Origin: Planctomycetota bacterium | GTDB taxonomy: Bacteria > Planctomycetota > JAJSAM01 > JAJVHW01 | Assembly: GCA_021414065.1 (NCBI GenBank) | Contig: JAIOPE010000095.1 | Location: 1 to 41,610 of the forward strand | Direction of reading: 5' to 3' | DNA length: 41,610 bases | Shown: positions 1 through 8,196 of the stretch, piece after piece | Numbering within the stretch: the first letter of the stretch is position 1 | Layout of the letters: every line of letters begins with the position of its first letter | The notes under the pieces: model-generated | What the model saw: only the letters and a program-made list of their open reading frames with translations | Database searches by the model: none | Told to the model about the DNA's origin: nothing | Program-made: the position numbers and the translations under genes

Positions 1-1013
1 GCGGGCTTGGCCGGTGTCGGCGCAGGCGGCGTGAACGGAGCGGGCGCACGGTCCTGAGGCGGACGGTCGCTTGTCGGACGGTCGTCACGCGGACGGTCCC
101 CGTAGGGACGATCGCCACGGGGACGGTCGCCGTAGGGACGATCTCCGCGCGGGCGATCACCCTGGGGACGGTCACCCTGGGGACGATCACCGTACGGACG
201 GTCGCCACGAGGGCGGTCCCCGTAGGGACGATCGCCGCGGGGGCGGTCGCCATAGGGACGATCGCCCTGCGGTCGATCGGTCCGGGGCCGATCACCGTAG
301 GGTCGATCCTGCGGCGGGCGGTCGGCCTGCGGGCGATCTCCGTACGGGCGGTCATCGCGGGGACGGTCGTCGCGGGGGCGGTCGTCACGCGGTCGGTCGT
401 CGTACGGACGGTCCACAGGCGGACGGTCGCTGCGCGGTCGGTCGCCGTACGGCCGGTCGTCCGGACGCGGAGCGTCGCGTCGGGGTTCGTCACGACGAGG
501 TTCCTCACGACGAGGTTCCTCACGACGTGGTGCATCGCGGCCGCCGTCGGACGGGCGGACGTCGTCGCGGCGGGGCTCGCGGGGGCGGTCGTCGTAGCCG
601 CGGGGCTCGTCGCGGCGGCCGTCGAACGGACGCGGCTCGTCACGGCGGGGCTCGTCACGTCTCGGCTCGTCACGGCGGCCTTCGAACGGGCGGTCGTCAC
701 CGCGGGGGCGGCGCGCGCCCTCGACGGCTGCGAGCGCGGCCGGGTCGATGTCATCGAGGAGGTTCTCCATGTCCTCGACGGTGTCTTCCGTGCGCAGGCG
801 GCCGCGAATCGGCTCGGGATGCAGCAACTGCTGGCGCGGAACGGGCACGCGACGCTCCGGAACCGGGGGCGCCGGCTCGGCCGGCGGCGCGTCGTCGAAG
901 TCGTCGCGCGGGGCGGGGCGGCTGCGGCCGCGGCCTCCGCGGCGGGACCTGGGGGGACCGCCGCCTCCGGAGGACGAACCGCCATGATCAGGGGCCGGGG
1001 AGTCATCAGACAT
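1..1013 (-). CDS. Low-complexity Arg/Asp/Pro-rich DRP-repeat protein, N-terminal part (runs off left edge)
   Basis: The reading frame opens at ATG 1013-1011 on the minus strand and stays open for 337 codons to the window edge, so the C-terminus is missing. Residues 1-40 are Ser/Gly/Arg-rich. A more ordinary acidic stretch near residues 74-97 (EDMENLLDDIDPAALAAV) is the only part that looks foldable. About residues 105-180 repeat RRDEP and RREEP, and about 184-325 repeat the pentapeptides DRPYG, DRPRG and DRPQG with varied synonymous codons, which argues for selection on the peptide. No signal peptide or membrane segment is visible. Such R/D/G-rich disorder is common as an extension on RNA-binding proteins, helicases or Rho-type factors, but the catalytic part, if any, lies outside the window and I do not assign a function. 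It diverges from the secreted protein gene at 1195. Confidence 0.75.
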   Translation of the reverse strand, partial: MSDDSPAPDHGGSSSGGGGPPRSRRGGRGRSRPAPRDDFDDAPPAEPAPPVPERRVPVPRQQLLHPEPIRGRLRTEDTVEDMENLLDDIDPAALAAVEGARRPRGDDRPFEGRRDEPRRDEPRRDEPRPFDGRRDEPRGYDDRPREPRRDDVRPSDGGRDAPRREEPRREEPRRDEPRRDAPRPDDRPYGDRPRSDRPPVDRPYDDRPRDDRPRDDRPRDDRPYGDRPQADRPPQDRPYGDRPRTDRPQGDRPYGDRPRGDRPYGDRPRGDRPYGDRPQGDRPQGDRPRGDRPYGDRPRGDRPYGDRPRDDRPTSDRPPQDRAPAPFTPPAPTPAKP

Positions 1014-1194
1014 GGGTGCCATATCAAGCTGAACCTAGCCGCAACCGCGCCGTCCGCCAACGTCACCCCGGGCTCAGCGTGCATTCGGGAGCCGACAAAG
1101 CGACTCGGGCAGTGACTCGGGCGTCACCTGTTCCTCACCCGCTTCTCACGGCGGCGCGCGGCGGCCGACGGCGTCTCGCGGTAGACTCGCGAGC

Positions 1195-2832
1195 ATGTTC
1201 CGCAGATTCGTCCTCGCCGCCGCCGTCCTGATGCTCGCACTCGCGGGCCTCCGGGCCGACGCCGCGGCGGTCGGCATCGCGCGGACGCCGGATTTCGTCA
1301 CGAAGGTGAACAACGCGATCGATCGCGGCGCGACCTGGATCAAGGCGAATCAGCAGTCGAACGGATCGTTCGGCGAGTACGGCGGGTACCCCTACGGGCT
1401 CGATTCGCTCGTCTACCACACGCTGCGCGTCTGCGGCGTGCGGAAGGACGACCCGGTCGCGGTGAGGGCCTGGGACAACCTGGCACGGCAGTGGGACAGG
1501 TCCGGCCGGGGCGCGCTCCAGACCTACACTGCGGGACTGCTGCTCATGGCGATCGCGGAGCACGGTGAACGCATCGCCGATCCGCGGTCCGACCGCGAAG
1601 TGACGCTCGACGCGAAGGATCGCGCGTGGGCCGAGGACGTCGCGCGGTGGCTCGTCCGAGCGCAGACGTCCGACGGCACGTGGAGCTACGGCGCGAGCGA
1701 CGACGGGCCGTACGGCCGGAAGAACTCGCGGTCCTTCGACCACAGCAACACGCAGTATGCGCTGCTCGGTCTGAAGGCCGCGGCGCGTTGCGGGATCACG
1801 ATCGACGGCAAGGTGTGGCGTGCCTCGCTCCAGCACTTCCTCGATGCCCAGGAGAAGGCGGGCCCGGAGGTGATCCGTTTCGATCCCGACGGGTCGAAGA
1901 AGGGCGCGACGAGCGCCGGCGTCGGCCGCGACCACGCACGCGGCTGGGGGTACGTCGGGCAGGACGCCGCGTACGGCTCGATGACCGCGGGCGGCGTCGG
2001 TTCGCTGGTCATCTGCAGGAGCGAGTTGCTCGATACGCCGGCGATGACGAAGGCCCTCGAGGCGCAGTCCGAGGCTGCGATGCGCGACGGCCTCTCGTGG
2101 CTCGGGCGGAACTTCACCGTCCGCACGAATCCCGGTCCACCGAGCAGCATGGCAGGCTCCGGCTGGCACTACTACTACCTCTACGCGGTCGAGCGCGCGG
2201 GTGTGCTCTCCGCCACGGAGTGGATGGTGGACCACGATTGGTACGGCGAGGGCGCGGACTACCTCTGCGGCGAACAGTCGTCCGAGGGCGGGTGGATGGC
2301 GACCGGGATGGAGTTCATCGGGCCCCGCGGCCGGAAGGATCGCGCGCCGCTGCGCGTCGTCGCGTCGCCGCAGTCGTTCCTCGACACCTGTTTCGCTCTG
2401 CTGTTCCTGAAGAAGGGGACCATTCCAGTCCGCCGCGGCGCTCTCACGCAGGCGGCCGACGACACGGACATCCGCTTCGACGCCGCCGCGGCACTCACGG
2501 GCAAGGACTTCGGCGACTTCATCGACCTGATCCTGCTCCGTTGGCGCCGCTCGACGGACGAAGACGTGCAGAAGCGCCTGTTCGACGGCGCGACGTCCGT
2601 GGGTCCGAAGATCGTCGAGCCCCTGCTCATGCGCATGGACTCGAACGACGCGGAGAGCCGCGCCGCGGCGCACGCGCTGCTCCGTCACGCGACGGGGCAA
2701 GACCACGGGTTCGATCCGCGCGCGGACTCCGTTCGGCGCGAGGAGACGCTCGTGAAGTGGCAGGCGTGGTGGCTCGGCGCGTCGAAGTCGCTGACCTACG
2801 ATGCCGCGGTGCGGAAGCTCGTCGTTCGGTAG
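1195..2832 (+). CDS. Secreted prenyltransferase/squalene-cyclase-fold repeat protein
   Basis: 545 residues from ATG 1195. Residues 1-24 form a signal peptide (hydrophobic core AAAVLMLALAGL, cleavage near ADA-AA), so the protein is exported. The body carries repeats of the alpha/alpha-toroid type: an IDRGATWIKANQQSNGSF segment, WLVRAQTSDGTWSY, and CGEQSSEGGWM, each with the Q..(D/N)G.(F/W) signature of prenyltransferase/squalene-oxidase repeats. The last 130 residues are helical and HEAT-like. The catalytic Asp-rich motif of true squalene cyclases is not evident, so a terpene substrate should not be assumed. Proteins like this are numerous in Planctomycetota and their role is unknown. The gene stands alone, with a 181-bp divergent spacer upstream and 255 bp of non-coding DNA downstream. 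Confidence 0.85.
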   Translation: MFRRFVLAAAVLMLALAGLRADAAAVGIARTPDFVTKVNNAIDRGATWIKANQQSNGSFGEYGGYPYGLDSLVYHTLRVCGVRKDDPVAVRAWDNLARQWDRSGRGALQTYTAGLLLMAIAEHGERIADPRSDREVTLDAKDRAWAEDVARWLVRAQTSDGTWSYGASDDGPYGRKNSRSFDHSNTQYALLGLKAAARCGITIDGKVWRASLQHFLDAQEKAGPEVIRFDPDGSKKGATSAGVGRDHARGWGYVGQDAAYGSMTAGGVGSLVICRSELLDTPAMTKALEAQSEAAMRDGLSWLGRNFTVRTNPGPPSSMAGSGWHYYYLYAVERAGVLSATEWMVDHDWYGEGADYLCGEQSSEGGWMATGMEFIGPRGRKDRAPLRVVASPQSFLDTCFALLFLKKGTIPVRRGALTQAADDTDIRFDAAAALTGKDFGDFIDLILLRWRRSTDEDVQKRLFDGATSVGPKIVEPLLMRMDSNDAESRAAAHALLRHATGQDHGFDPRADSVRREETLVKWQAWWLGASKSLTYDAAVRKLVVR

Positions 2833-3087
2833 CGGTCAGGGACTCGGCTGCGCGGCGCGCTCCGTTTGCGCGAGCATGGATGTCTGCGCGAGACCGCGCC
2901 GGACGCCGCACCGTCCCTACCGACCCCGCGCGATCCCTACCGGCGGCTGCGTTCCAAGCTCTCTCTCTACCGGCGAGTCGCGCTCCTCGTGCTGCGCGAC
3001 ACGTGATAGATGCGCGCCGCGTGACCCGGGGTTCACGCCCTTCCTGTTTCTCTGCCAACCACAGCACAGGAACCAGGAGGTGCGTCC

Positions 3088-3366
3088 ATGCCAACGGTCA
3101 CGTTGCAGAGTTGCACGCCGGTGCTCATTTTTAGCTCGGAAGTCCCGAGCAACGTCGCAGTCGCGCTCGCGGTCTCAGGGAACTCCGGCGACGGACAGGT
3201 GAACGTCATCGCTGCGCCGAATCCGATGCAGCCGACGGCCACCGCGCCCACCGGATCGCTGTACCAGGGGAGCACCCTCGGATGCACATCGATCTACCTC
3301 CACTACCAGAAGTCCGAAGGCGGCCCGGACTCGATTCAGGTCACCTACTCGTACGCGGTGTCCTGA
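3088..3366 (+). CDS. Small hypothetical protein with a perfect ribosome binding site
   Basis: 92 residues from ATG 3088. A perfect AGGAGG at 3075-3080 lies 7 nt upstream of the start codon, one of the strongest Shine-Dalgarno sites in the window, which supports a real gene that is well translated. The protein is rich in Val, Ser and Thr, has two cysteines (in QSCTP and LGCTS), almost no charged clusters, and alternating hydrophobic patterns that suggest a small beta-sandwich. There is no signal peptide or membrane segment. I do not recognise the family. It ends 43 nt before the GTG start of the sigma-fusion gene on the same strand, so the two could be co-transcribed. Confidence 0.7.
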   Translation: MPTVTLQSCTPVLIFSSEVPSNVAVALAVSGNSGDGQVNVIAAPNPMQPTATAPTGSLYQGSTLGCTSIYLHYQKSEGGPDSIQVTYSYAVS

Positions 3367-3409
3367 CGCAGGTTTGAACCCGATTGCAGCCGACGGGCAT
3401 CATCAGTGT

Positions 3410-5962
3410 GTGACCGAGCCGGATCCCCGCCCGCCGAGTTTGGAAGAGCTTCTGGAGCACGCCGGCTGGGTCCGACGGCTCGCGCTCTCGCTGGTCCGCG
3501 ACGAGGCGCTCGCCGACGACGTCGTGCAGCAGACCTGGCTCTCTGCAATGCGGTCTCCGCCGCGGGACTCGGATCGTGTCCGCGGCTGGCTCGCCACGGT
3601 GGTCCGCAACTCCGCTCGCACGTTCCAACGCAAGCAGCGCGTGCGCGATCGCCACGAGGCGAACGCTCGGACTTCGGACTCGAGTCCGGCGGCGGACTGG
3701 GTCGTGGAGAAGACGGAGACGCAGCGCCTCGTGCTCGATGCAGTCGAACGACTCGCACCTCACTACCGGGCCGTGATCCTGCTGCAGTACTACGACGAGC
3801 TGACACCGGCCGAGATCGCGGTTCGGCTCTCGGCGCCGATCGACACTGTGAAGACGCAATTGCGACGAGCGAAGCATCTGCTCGCGGCGGATCTCACTCT
3901 CCGCAGTGGAATCGGCCGGAGCGATTCCGACGGCCTCCCGCTCGCGTCGCTCCTCGCGCCGGTCCTGCGCCTGCCGACCGACGGTGCACCCGCGGCGCCG
4001 CCGTCCGACTCCGCCACCAGTAACCTCGCCCGTGCGCGGGCGAGGTGGTGGGCATCGCTGGCTGTTGCCGGCGCGATCGCGGTCGCACTCCTCGCGTGGG
4101 TGTGGATCAGTTCGGCGTCTGCGGTCATCGAGACCGCGCGGTCCACTCCGTCAGCATCCGGTGGCCGACACGCGGAGAGTCCGGGAGGAGGTCACGGCGG
4201 GGCCGGTCGCGCGGTCCTCCCTCTCAATCGGCGTCAGCCCGACGCGTCCGCAGGCGATTCCGACCCACTGCCGCCGCCCACGGCGCCGCCTACGATCGAG
4301 CGCCGGCACTCGGCCGCCACCCTCGCCTTCCGCGGGCCCCTCCCGCCGGATCTCGTCGCGATCCGATGGCGTCCGCTGCGTGCGCAGCCGACGAAGGTCC
4401 TTCCCCCGTGGCGCGACGCCGCCGCCCCGGGCGGGATCGCAGAACTCCTCGCAACGGAACTGGAGGACTCGAGCGACGACCCGATCGTCGGGTTCGACGT
4501 CGCGGCGGATCACTCGTCGTTCCTCCGGAGCCCCGTCCGGGTGAGTCGGGCCGCCGAATCCGACGGGCGCCGGACCGACGTCGTCCTCCGGCGGGGAGTC
4601 GCCGTCCGCGGTGGGATTGCCGAACCGGATCAGGCGGCGGGCGCCGTGGCGTACGCGTTCGCATCGAGCACCGAGACCCAGATCGAGCCGCTGGACTCGG
4701 TTCCGTGCGACGCCGACGGGCAGTTCGAGCTACGGGTGCCCCCGAACACCGAGTTGTTCGTCGTGACCCTTGCCGATGGCTACGCGCCGGCATTTGCGCG
4801 CGTGCAGTCCGGCAACGGCGCACAAGCGATTGAACCGTTCACGTTGGAGCGCGCGTTCGAGATCGGCGGATCGGTGCGACGCTCTTCGGAACTGGCTGAA
4901 GGCGCCGGTGGCCGGGTGACCGTACTGGATCAGTGGCCGACGAGACTGCTGCGGGCAGGCGACACGTCCATCGGACTGTACGGGGACACGTTGGCGCGCT
5001 ACAGCGTCACTGTGCCGATCGGGCCGAGTGGCGAGTTCGCCGCCCGTGGACTCCGCGCGGGTGCGCACACCGTCGAAGTCCACCTGGCGGGGATGGCCGG
5101 GCTGCTTCCGAAGGCCGTCGCATCTGCACCGGCGTCGGGAGTCGCGGTCGACGTCGTCGGCGAGTCGGTGCGGATCTTCGCGCCGTGGCTCGCGGACGGC
5201 GACCGCGTCCAGATCGACGTGGACGACGCACCTCCAGGCGCCACCGCGGTCATTGCGGGCGGACGCACTCGCGCGATCGTCCCGCATGGCGCAGCGTTCT
5301 CCGTCACGCACCACCGGCCGCTCGGCCCTCCGGCCGTGGTACGTCGGGAGAAGGGGGCTGCGGTCTCGACCGTCACACTCGAGTCGCAGGAGCGGGTTGT
5401 CTCGAACTCAGTGCGCGTGCGCGTCACCGGCGCAGCGGACGTCGCGGGCGTCACCGTGGAGCTGCTCCCCGTTGACGGTCACAGTCGCGTGGTACCAGTG
5501 ACGGTCGGCGCGCCGACGAGCGAAGGAACGGCTGCCGTCGAAGTCACCGGGAGCGGGCCGATGGACCTGCTGGTGCGGCCGTGGACGCACGGCGAGTACG
5601 AGCGGTCGTTCTTCGTGCCGACGCGCCGACGGGTCGAACTCGACGGCACTCCCATCGACGTCGAGATTCGCCCGACGCTCGGGGGGCGTCTGGTCGTCGT
5701 CGCCCGGGAGACCGACGGACGCGCCCTGATCGGCGATCTGACGGTCATGGGCGCCGGCGGCCCCGTGCCGATCCAGCTTGAGCACCGCGACGTCGACTAC
5801 CTTGTGATGGGGCCGGCGCGGCTGAGCCGGTTCGGCACGACCGACCTCCGCGACCCGCTGCCCAACGGGACATACTCTGTGCGTCTCGACGCGCCCGGGC
5901 GCTCACCGGCCGTCCGGACGGTCACGATCCGCGAGGGGCGAACCGAGATCGTGGAGTTCTGA
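3410..5962 (+). CDS. ECF sigma factor fused to a transmembrane segment and a large C-terminal beta-domain region
   Basis: 850 residues from GTG 3410; a TTG at 3374 would add 12 residues, and neither start has a good Shine-Dalgarno. Residues 10-75 match sigma region 2 (LALSLVRDEALADDVVQQTWL, then RVRGWLATVVRNSAR). Residues 108-165 match region 4 (LDAVERLAPHYRAVILL, LTPAEIAVRLSAPIDTVKTQLRRAK). A single membrane helix follows at about residues 212-234 (ASLAVAGAIAVALLAWVWI). The remaining 600 residues look like repeated beta-sandwich modules of the carboxypeptidase-regulatory type (for example PSGEFAARGLRAGAHTVEV) and would lie outside the membrane. The arrangement implies a membrane-tethered sigma factor whose outer part could sense envelope state, in place of a separate anti-sigma factor. 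C-terminally extended ECF factors are known in Planctomycetota. The release mechanism is not visible. Confidence 0.85.
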   Translation: MTEPDPRPPSLEELLEHAGWVRRLALSLVRDEALADDVVQQTWLSAMRSPPRDSDRVRGWLATVVRNSARTFQRKQRVRDRHEANARTSDSSPAADWVVEKTETQRLVLDAVERLAPHYRAVILLQYYDELTPAEIAVRLSAPIDTVKTQLRRAKHLLAADLTLRSGIGRSDSDGLPLASLLAPVLRLPTDGAPAAPPSDSATSNLARARARWWASLAVAGAIAVALLAWVWISSASAVIETARSTPSASGGRHAESPGGGHGGAGRAVLPLNRRQPDASAGDSDPLPPPTAPPTIERRHSAATLAFRGPLPPDLVAIRWRPLRAQPTKVLPPWRDAAAPGGIAELLATELEDSSDDPIVGFDVAADHSSFLRSPVRVSRAAESDGRRTDVVLRRGVAVRGGIAEPDQAAGAVAYAFASSTETQIEPLDSVPCDADGQFELRVPPNTELFVVTLADGYAPAFARVQSGNGAQAIEPFTLERAFEIGGSVRRSSELAEGAGGRVTVLDQWPTRLLRAGDTSIGLYGDTLARYSVTVPIGPSGEFAARGLRAGAHTVEVHLAGMAGLLPKAVASAPASGVAVDVVGESVRIFAPWLADGDRVQIDVDDAPPGATAVIAGGRTRAIVPHGAAFSVTHHRPLGPPAVVRREKGAAVSTVTLESQERVVSNSVRVRVTGAADVAGVTVELLPVDGHSRVVPVTVGAPTSEGTAAVEVTGSGPMDLLVRPWTHGEYERSFFVPTRRRVELDGTPIDVEIRPTLGGRLVVVARETDGRALIGDLTVMGAGGPVPIQLEHRDVDYLVMGPARLSRFGTTDLRDPLPNGTYSVRLDAPGRSPAVRTVTIREGRTEIVEF

Positions 5963-5970
5963 CGAACGCG

Positions 5971-5985
5971 GCGCGCGACGCGCGC
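5971..5985. terminator. GC-only hairpin between convergent genes
   Basis: GCGCGC-GAC-GCGCGC forms a 6-bp stem with a 3-nt loop in the 36-bp gap between the converging sigma-fusion gene and the RluD-like gene. There is no T-tract on either side, so a terminator role is only suggested by position. Confidence 0.25.
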
Positions 5986-5998
5986 ATCTCCACTCGCG

Positions 5999-7126
5999 CT
6001 AGGTGTTCCGCAGGTGCTCGATGAGCGCCGTGATGTCGGCGGGCAGCGGCGCCTCGAACGTCAGCACGTCGCCGGACTGCGGGTGACGGAAGGTGAGACT
6101 CCGCGCGTGGAGCGCCTGGCGGGGGCAGATCGGCGTGAGCGCGGGGAGGAGCCCGCCGTAGACGTGGTCGGACACGATCGCGTGGCCGATCGAGAGCATG
6201 TGGACGCGGATCTGGTGCGTGCGGCCGGTCTTCGGCATGCACCGGACCCACGTCGTGGACGCGAACCGCTCGATCACCTCGTAGTACGTCTCGGACGGGC
6301 GGCCGATGTCCATCCGCACGGCCATGCGCGTCGGCGACCGGCGGTCCTGGCCGAGGGGCGCGGAGATCAGGTCGGCGTCGAGCTCGACCCGCCCGCGGAC
6401 GACCGCGTGGTACTCCTTGCGGACCGTGCGCTCCCGAAACTGCGTCGCCAGCGCCCAGTGCGTCGTGTCGTCCTTCGCCACGAGGATCACGCCGGAGGTG
6501 TCCTTGTCGAGCCGGTGGACGATCCCGGGGCGCATGGGCCCCTGCACCTGCGACAGTTCGCCGAAGTGGTACGCGATTGCGTTCGCGAGCGTGCCCGACT
6601 TCTCTCCGGCGCCGGGGTGCACGGTGAGGTGCGGCGGCTTGTCGATCACGACGAGCCAGCGGTCCTCGTAGATGATCGAAAGCGGGATCTTCTCGGGCAC
6701 GGCGTACGAGACCGTGCGCGGCACGAGTTGCACGGTGATCAGGTCGCCCGGCTCCACGTGCATCCCAGGGCGGACCTTCCGGACCTGCTTCGGGGCCGGA
6801 GGCCGCGCGCCGCGCGTGCCGCTCCACGTTCCGGCGGCGCGGATGCTCGCGGGCGAACCGGGAAGCGGGGCCGGTTCCGGCGACGTCGGCTCGGACGGGG
6901 CGACCTCGACCTGCACGAACCCTTCGTCCACCAGCTTCGCGAGCCAGGTGCGACTGTGCTCCGGGAAGCGCGCGGTCAGGAAGAGGTCGAGGCGGCGACC
7001 GGCGTCCTCCGACGTGGCGACAAACGTGCGGACCGGGTGCGCCGTGCCTTCCGCGCTCTCGGCGGGCGGCAGCTCGAGGTCCACGTCGGCGTCTGGATCG
7101 AATTCAGGAGCGGTGTCGTCGGACAA
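5999..7126 (-). CDS. RluD-family 23S rRNA pseudouridine synthase
   Basis: About 375 residues if started at TTG 7126; no ATG or GTG gives a more convincing N-terminus, and an ATG at 7264 would add an improbable Arg-rich tail. Residues 36-80 are an S4-type RNA-binding domain (DAGRRLDLFLTARFPEHSRTW). A 35-residue Pro/Ser-rich insertion follows before the S4 domain is completed near residue 135. The catalytic domain holds HRLDKDTSG with the catalytic Asp near residue 207, and later GRTHQIRVHM, both hallmarks of the RluA/RluC/RluD family. It would isomerise uridines in 23S rRNA in the cytoplasm. Which site it modifies cannot be read from the sequence. It converges with the gene to its left and is divergent from the membrane protein gene at 7397. 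Confidence 0.9.
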   Translation of the reverse strand: MSDDTAPEFDPDADVDLELPPAESAEGTAHPVRTFVATSEDAGRRLDLFLTARFPEHSRTWLAKLVDEGFVQVEVAPSEPTSPEPAPLPGSPASIRAAGTWSGTRGARPPAPKQVRKVRPGMHVEPGDLITVQLVPRTVSYAVPEKIPLSIIYEDRWLVVIDKPPHLTVHPGAGEKSGTLANAIAYHFGELSQVQGPMRPGIVHRLDKDTSGVILVAKDDTTHWALATQFRERTVRKEYHAVVRGRVELDADLISAPLGQDRRSPTRMAVRMDIGRPSETYYEVIERFASTTWVRCMPKTGRTHQIRVHMLSIGHAIVSDHVYGGLLPALTPICPRQALHARSLTFRHPQSGDVLTFEAPLPADITALIEHLRNT

Positions 7127-7396
7127 GGGCCGCGCATCGTACCCGCAGGGCGGCCGTTCCTTGCGTTCGGAGCGTGCCGCGCGCTTCTCACGCCGGCGGC
7201 GACCCGTCCGACCCGGGCACGACTTCGCCCTCGACCGCCGACGTCGGCGACGCCCATTCCGCATCGAACACGCGGCGGATCTCGGACAGCACGCGCGCCT
7301 CGTCGTCGCCTCCGCGGGCCAGTGTACCGCGCGAGTTGCGGCGCTTGCGCTGCCGGGCGCCGCGCGCGAGAGTGCGGAACCTGCCCCGGCGACGAC

Positions 7397-8077
7397 ATGA
7401 CTGCCATCACCGACTACCTGCTCGCCCTGCTCGCGCTCGCGTGGTCCGCGCTGCTCTTCCGGCGGTCGCGAGTCTCCGGTGGGCGCGCGGTCGTCCTCTG
7501 GGCCGTCGCATTCGCGGCGATCGCCGTCGCGACGGCGTCGGCCGGGGTCTATCACTCGGTCGAGTCCTCGGCTGCGCCACGCACGCTCGCCGCGCTCTGG
7601 CACGTCGTGGTCGTCGCCACCTCCGCTTCCGGGCTCGCGATGACGTGCGCCGCGGCCGTCTCGACGTCGTCGCTCCGGCGCACGCTGTACGTCGCCGCGG
7701 CGGTCGTCGTGTTCTCCGGCTTCGTGCTCTGGGGGCTCGCCGACGACGACTTCGTGCGCGTCGCGATGTCCACGGCCACGGCACTGGCCGCCGTGCTCGC
7801 GTTCCAGGCGGTGGCGTGGTTCCGCGACCGCGCCGCGAGCGCGGTCTGGATCGCCGGCGGCGTGGCCGTATCGGTCGGCGCCGTCGCCGCCCAGCGTCTC
7901 CGGCTCGGGCTGAACGGGGCCTTCGACCACAACGCGACCTACCACGTGCTCCAGACCGGCGGCCTGTTCCTGCTCTACCGCGGCGGGGCGATGCTGCGTC
8001 CGGCGCGCGGCGGAGCGGCCGCAGGGCCGCTAGGCGACGGAAACCGGGGCGGCGGGGACGCCGGGGACGTCCAATAG
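7397..8077 (+). CDS. Polytopic membrane protein (DUF6962-like)
   Basis: 226 residues from ATG 7397. Hydropathy by eye gives about seven membrane helices separated by very short loops: residues 4-21, 33-52, 65-85, 93-112, 122-143, 150-166 and 185-200. The last 25 residues are a Gly/Arg-rich cytoplasmic-type tail (GGAAAGPLGDGNRGGGDAG). The TDYLLALLALAW opening and the HVLQTGGLFLLYRG segment near the end resemble a family of uncharacterised integral membrane proteins sometimes called DUF6962; I base this on memory of the pattern. No catalytic motif is visible. The gene lies 119 bp before the HEAT-protein gene on the same strand. Confidence 0.75.
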   Translation: MTAITDYLLALLALAWSALLFRRSRVSGGRAVVLWAVAFAAIAVATASAGVYHSVESSAAPRTLAALWHVVVVATSASGLAMTCAAAVSTSSLRRTLYVAAAVVVFSGFVLWGLADDDFVRVAMSTATALAAVLAFQAVAWFRDRAASAVWIAGGVAVSVGAVAAQRLRLGLNGAFDHNATYHVLQTGGLFLLYRGGAMLRPARGGAAAGPLGDGNRGGGDAGDVQ

Positions 8078-8196
8078 GGGCGGCACCCCGGGACGTCGCG
8101 TGCGCGATCGTCGCGGATCCCGTTACCATCTGGCGTTCGTCCGCCGTTTGTCCGCCGTTCGCCCGGCTTCGTCCGTCGCAGGAGACCTCGACCCAA

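Noticed and set aside
60..560. Regularly spaced GACGGTC/GACGATC repeats, considered as a CRISPR array or regulatory iterons
   Set aside because: The unit is a 15-nt (pentapeptide) period that keeps a minus-strand reading frame with synonymous variation, and there are no unique spacers.
71..1231. A 386-codon plus-strand frame across the left edge
   Set aside because: It is the antisense of the DRP-repeat gene; its His/Asp/Gly/Arg repeats mirror the minus-strand repeat, and it lacks a ribosome binding site.
1135..2706. A 523-codon minus-strand frame
   Set aside because: Shadow of the toroid protein gene; composition is Arg/Val/Ala-rich and no family pattern is visible.
7188..7386. A short minus-strand frame ending in a plausible-looking peptide (DEARVLSEIRRVFDAEW)
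   Set aside because: The last part reads like protein, but no ATG and no ribosome binding site open it, and the upstream part is Arg-rich; I could not support a gene.
6014..8077. A 687-codon plus-strand frame spanning the RluD-like gene
   Set aside because: Only the last 226 codons (from ATG 7397) look like protein; the rest is antisense to clear RluD motifs.
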